Source of the DNA: Diplonema papillatum
Taxonomy: Eukaryota > Euglenozoa > Diplonemea > Diplonemida > Diplonemidae
Assembly: GCA_030068145.1 (NCBI GenBank)
Contig: JAPJBO010000104.1
Span: 62,001 to 126,000, forward strand
Length of the DNA stretch: 64,000 nt
Direction: 5' to 3'
The notes under the pieces are model-generated. The model had not been told where the DNA came from, made no database searches, and worked only from the letters and a program-made list of their open reading frames with translations. Positions 60,480-64,000 of this stretch are shown here, in pieces; the first letter of the stretch is position 1; every line of letters starts with the position of its first letter. The translations under genes and the position numbers were made by a program.

Positions 60480-61930
60480 ACATTTGCAGTAATTCAGCGC
60501 CGCTCTTGTAGTCTTTCTTGCGCCGTTCTCTGGCCATTTGCAGTCGTTCTGCGCCATTCTTTGACCATTGGCACTCAGTCACTAGCTCCGTTCTTTGAAC
60601 ATTGGTAGTCGTCCCTGCGCCGCGCGTTGGTCATTTGCTTTCATCCTTTGGGCGATCGCTGGCGCCGCTCGTTGGTCATTGGCTGGTATTCTTGGCACTG
60701 TCTCCGGTCATTTGCAGTCGTTCTATCGCTGCTCTCTGCCCATTGCAGTCGTTCTATCGCTGCTCTCTGCCCATTGGCAGTCATGCTGACGCCGTTCTGT
60801 GGCCATTTGCTGTCCTTCAAGCGCCGTTCATTGGCCACGAGAGCACCGCCCTTTGGCCATTCACTGTCAGTCTGCCGCCGCTGTTGAAGAGAATTGGTAG
60901 TCATTCCAATTCCATTCTTTGGCCAGCGACGGTTGTTCTAGTTCTAGCATTATTCTTCGGCCGTTGGCAGCCAGTCTAGCGCCGTTATTTGAACTTTGGT
61001 AGTCATTCTAGCGCCGCTCATTGGTCGCATTGTGCTCATTCTAGCGTCGCTATATATTGTCATGCTGGTGCTGTTATCGGGCCATCTACCGTGCATCAAG
61101 CGTTTTTAGGATTTTGCTTACGGGCGTTTGATGTCATTCAAACACCGTTCTTTGGTCAGTCTATCGAACGCCGATCTGTGGCCGTTCGCTGTCAATCTGG
61201 TGCCACTTCTTAGGCATTCGTGGTCATCCAATCGGCATTCTATTATCAGCGATCGCTGTCATCTGCCACCGCTCTCTGGGCATTCGTAGTCGTTCTACCG
61301 CAGCTCCTTTCCCATTTGCTGTTATTCTGGCTTCGTCCTTTGGACATGATGAAGCGTTTTGGCGCCGGTCATTGAGCCGTTGTTGTTGTTGTAGCTTCCA
61401 TCGAGGTTTCGGCGTTTGCTGCCGATCTTTGGGCGTTTGTTGTTATTCTAGCGTTCTTTGGTCTTTGCAGTCAATCGAGGACCGCTCTTTCGTCGTTTGT
61501 TGCCGATCTTTGGGCGTTTGATGTCATTCGAACACTGTTTTCTTTGTCCGCCGCTCTCTGGACATTCGTCGTCGTTCTACCGCTACTCCTTGGCCATTTG
61601 CTGTTGTCCTGACACCGCCCTTTGCGCATGATGAAGTGTTCTGGCGCCGATCCTTGGTAGTTGTTGTTATTCTAGCGCCGGTCTCTGGTCATTTGCAGTC
61701 GAGGGCCGTTTGCTGTGTCGCTGGCGCCGATGTATGGGCGTTTGATGTCATTCAAACACTGTTACTTTGCCATTTACAGTCGCTCGAGCGCCGATGTGTG
61801 GCCGTTGGCTGTCAATCTGGTGCCACTTCTCAGGCATTCGTGGTCATTCAAACGCCGTTCTGATATCAGCTTGCTGTCATTCCGTCGCCGCTTTATTGGC
61901 ACTCGTAGTCGTTCTACCGCCGCTTAGCAC
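60480..61930. repeat. Degenerate minisatellite (copy 2)
   Basis: Counterpart of 34430-35870 with a few small indels. Same motifs (TTTGGCCATT, GCAGTCGTTCTA). Confidence 0.8.
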
Positions 61931-62165
61931 CAGATCCGGACCTAACCTCCCAATCAACATCGAACGCGTTCACCCTTACATCGAAGACGATGATATCGGA
62001 CGACCCCCCATTTTCGTAGATGGTATCGTGACCACCGTTTTCTTCGATCACGTACCTATCATTCCAAGACCCTTCTGTTATTGTATCGTTGACCCTGCCG
62101 CCGTGCATTTCATCATTGCCAGATCCACTGTACATCTCGTTGTTTCCGTCGTCTCCAAACAACAC
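61914..62165 (-). pseudogene. RTX-type Ca-binding repeat fragment (copy 2, fossil)
   Basis: Same fragment as 35851-36102, with identical encoded residues. Its preservation in both blocks fits a recent duplication of the whole block. Confidence 0.55.
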
Positions 62166-63403
62166 GTCGTCCCCATCGCCACCATACGCCTTCCGCAGGC
62201 CCTCAGCGCAATTCGGGCTCCTTGTTTCCCGGGGCGCTCGATGGCAGGTCCGATTGCCGTACCTTCATCTTCAAGGCATTCTAATTCTAAGGGGAAACGT
62301 AGGTGCATTCACACCACGGGTGTTCGAGGGTGTCCTCCCCCGCATGTTGATGCAATGGCAAAGAGATGTTTAGTTTTGGTTTGTTCGTTTTGCTTTTCGT
62401 TGTCGAGAATATTTATTACTTTCAGTGTCTTTTCATGCCTTTTGTGACAGTATTTTGGGTTTCTTTCTTTACCGAGAAAATGAGAAACAGAAACAAATGT
62501 GTAGGTGAACTATTACGACCAAAAACCGTCCACAGCGAGAGTAGGAGAAAGTAGAAAGGGAAACTACAGTTTTCATTGACCGCACTTTCGTTGACCGCAC
62601 TACCCTGAGCCCAAACCCTGGATGTGGTTTCAGGTGGTCCTACTTGAGCGGTTCAGTTTGCATGTGGCTAAAAAAAATTGAGAACATTTCCGGAGTTGGG
62701 GCTTGCACTGATAAACGAAGCAACGGACGATCAGCATCAACTGACCAAAGGTGATGAAAATGATAAGGCAAAAGTTTCTTGTTCTTCGCGTGTACAGGGT
62801 ATAAACCTCTCTGGGGGGAAAATGTTTCTTGGGTTTGAAGAGCGCGTGGTGCTTGCACCACTGAGGCCAGGTTATTTAACCGCGGATTTAGTGAAGGATT
62901 GTTCAGGAAACGGTCGCGAGCGAAACCCGACCAGGTAACGACCATTTCACTGTCTCTGGGGGGGGGGGTTTCCTGTATTAGCACTTTTTCGTTGGCTTCG
63001 TTTTCTAGCGTTATTTGTGGATTAGAAGGTCGGTATTTAAAGTCTCCGGTTGACCGTAGTTTTCTCTTTCATGTGCAACCGTTGTTCCGGAAATGTTCCC
63101 GTCAGTACAGATGTACTATTAAAAAAAAAAGTAAGCTGCTGAGAGAGGAAACGTTAGGCTGCAGCTGCGCACGGCATGCTGCACGGGAAGATGTTTGGAG
63201 GTGATCCGCGGGTCATTCGTATCAGCAGATCTTCTGGTTGCACAACGTGGTCACAACTTCTTATATGCCAAAAACTCTGAGCCCAAGTGAACCCTCGGGA
63301 TACGACAATTGGCTAAACAAGCTGGCATGGTGTACATTGGCGCCTTGGATCACCCCTGGGAATGAAATCACCACCGAGAGGCAATGATAGTGTGTGTTTT
63401 TTC

Positions 63404-63846
63404 TAGCGCTATTTGTGGATTAAAAAGGTCGGTATTTTAAAGTCTCCGGTTGACCGTAGAGGCTTGGGGGTTGAGAGGGTTGAGAAAAGTGCCGCTCGTT
63501 TCGGGTGATGTGTCGCTCCGTTGTGAGACTTGTGAAGTCTCCTAACGCGTTTAGGGGGTGTTTGGGTTTGGGTCGTTCTCCTACGGCGTGAAAAGCCAGG
63601 GAGTTTCGACGCTAATCTTCGACTCTTGACAATGTTCACCGGGTTGCATGCTCGTCAGGAAGATCCCGGCGCCTGGCTTTTCTTCTGGGTGACTTCGTGT
63701 TGCTCGGAGGCTGTGTGATACGAGGCGGGGGGAAAATCAAAAAATACTCCAGGGACTGTCTTGTGTTTGTTTCGACGGAGGCTAGAGGGGGGAGAAAACA
63801 ATACAAATACAAGGTGGGTCTTGTTTGTTGAACGCTTACGCCCGCC
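63404..63846. repeat. Dispersed ~440-bp repeat, copy 3
   Basis: Nearly identical to 37138-37580 as part of block copy 2; related to 48328-48812. A further ~60-bp piece of its left end (GCGTTATTTGTGGATTAG, AAAGTCTCCGGTTGACCG) lies at 63005-63060 inside the extra segment of copy 2. Confidence 0.75.
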
Positions 63847-64000
63847 ACTGAACCCAGATTCACCTGTGTTTAGTGTGGGCTACAGCAAAATTACCTCCTT
63901 TGAGATTTCACAACTGGCAGTCTCCTCAAGTATTTCCTTCAAAGCGGGTGCATAGGCAAAAAAAATAAGACGCGCCACTGGCCTACCACGGTTGAACCCG

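Larger units (their letters stand above)
59476..64000. repeat. Copy 2 of the >4.3-kb dispersed block (runs off the window)
   Basis: Matches 33416-37734 in the same orientation from its first base to the window end. It is about 206 bp longer because of an extra ~240-bp segment at roughly 62818-63060, which itself matches 47813-47935, the region upstream of the CUB-like gene, plus a second small piece of the dispersed repeat. The left edge is 17 bp from the hydrolase start codon. The right end is not seen. Confidence 0.85.

Overview
This is a stretch of a eukaryotic nuclear genome. Genes are large and intron-poor, with the few introns 250-600 bp long and bounded by GT-AG. Proteins carry cleavable signal peptides and animal- or protist-type domains (ankyrin-ADP-ribosyltransferase, REJ/GPS receptor, CUB-like, mucin-like Ser/Thr repeats, sigma-type GST, UBA). 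The intergenic space is rich in repeats and transposon debris. No bacterial operon structure or rRNA operon is visible. A multicellular red alga of the Chondrus type would fit the few introns, roughly 50% GC and abundant retroelements. That is an inference from style, not from a marker gene.

Layout. 1-3.36 kb: no gene, a duplicated ~130-bp structured block and a ~30-bp minisatellite. 3.36-4.94 kb: ankyrin-PARP gene. 7.17-21.06 kb: one giant receptor-like gene, which I assembled from five open segments. It has a signal-peptide exon, a ~1250-residue Ser/Thr-rich mucin domain, a large ectodomain, a REJ-like module, a GPS-like motif, membrane spans, a long intracellular region and two more C-terminal spans. 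All its exon phases agree, but one in-frame TGA interrupts it. 23.7-24.3 kb: GST. 25.8-30.5 kb: an SF2/SNF2-like helicase gene preceded by a 695-residue protein of unknown function. 30.8-31.1 kb: a 19-bp tandem repeat and a perfect palindrome. 31.6-33.25 kb: a disordered/coiled-coil protein. 33.4-37.7 kb: a repeat block that reappears almost unchanged at 59.5-64.0 kb and runs off the window. It carries a hAT-type zinc-finger fragment, a degenerate minisatellite, an RTX-repeat fragment and pieces of a secreted-protein gene. 37.9-47.7 kb: a secreted CUB-like multidomain gene (2178 residues, 41.15-47.68 kb) built by tandem duplication at three scales (60 bp, 762 bp, 1149 bp), followed by its decayed downstream copies. 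48.3-52.3 kb: retroelement fossils, including a tyrosine-recombinase retrotransposon of DIRS/VIPER/Ngaro type with split-direct-repeat architecture. 53.1-57.8 kb: two tandem paralogues with DUF3395-like domains. 58.7-59.5 kb: an alpha/beta hydrolase whose start codon lies just beside the edge of the second repeat block.

All ten host genes that I can support are on the minus strand. The strongest themes are expansion of secreted or surface proteins by internal tandem duplication, and a mobile or segmental block that collects gene fragments. The best candidates for something undescribed are the mucin-REJ-GPS receptor, the helicase plus 695-residue partner pair, and the CUB array with its near-identical 1149-bp units. 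Splice sites and starts were inferred by eye from sequence and frame agreement; no database search was possible.
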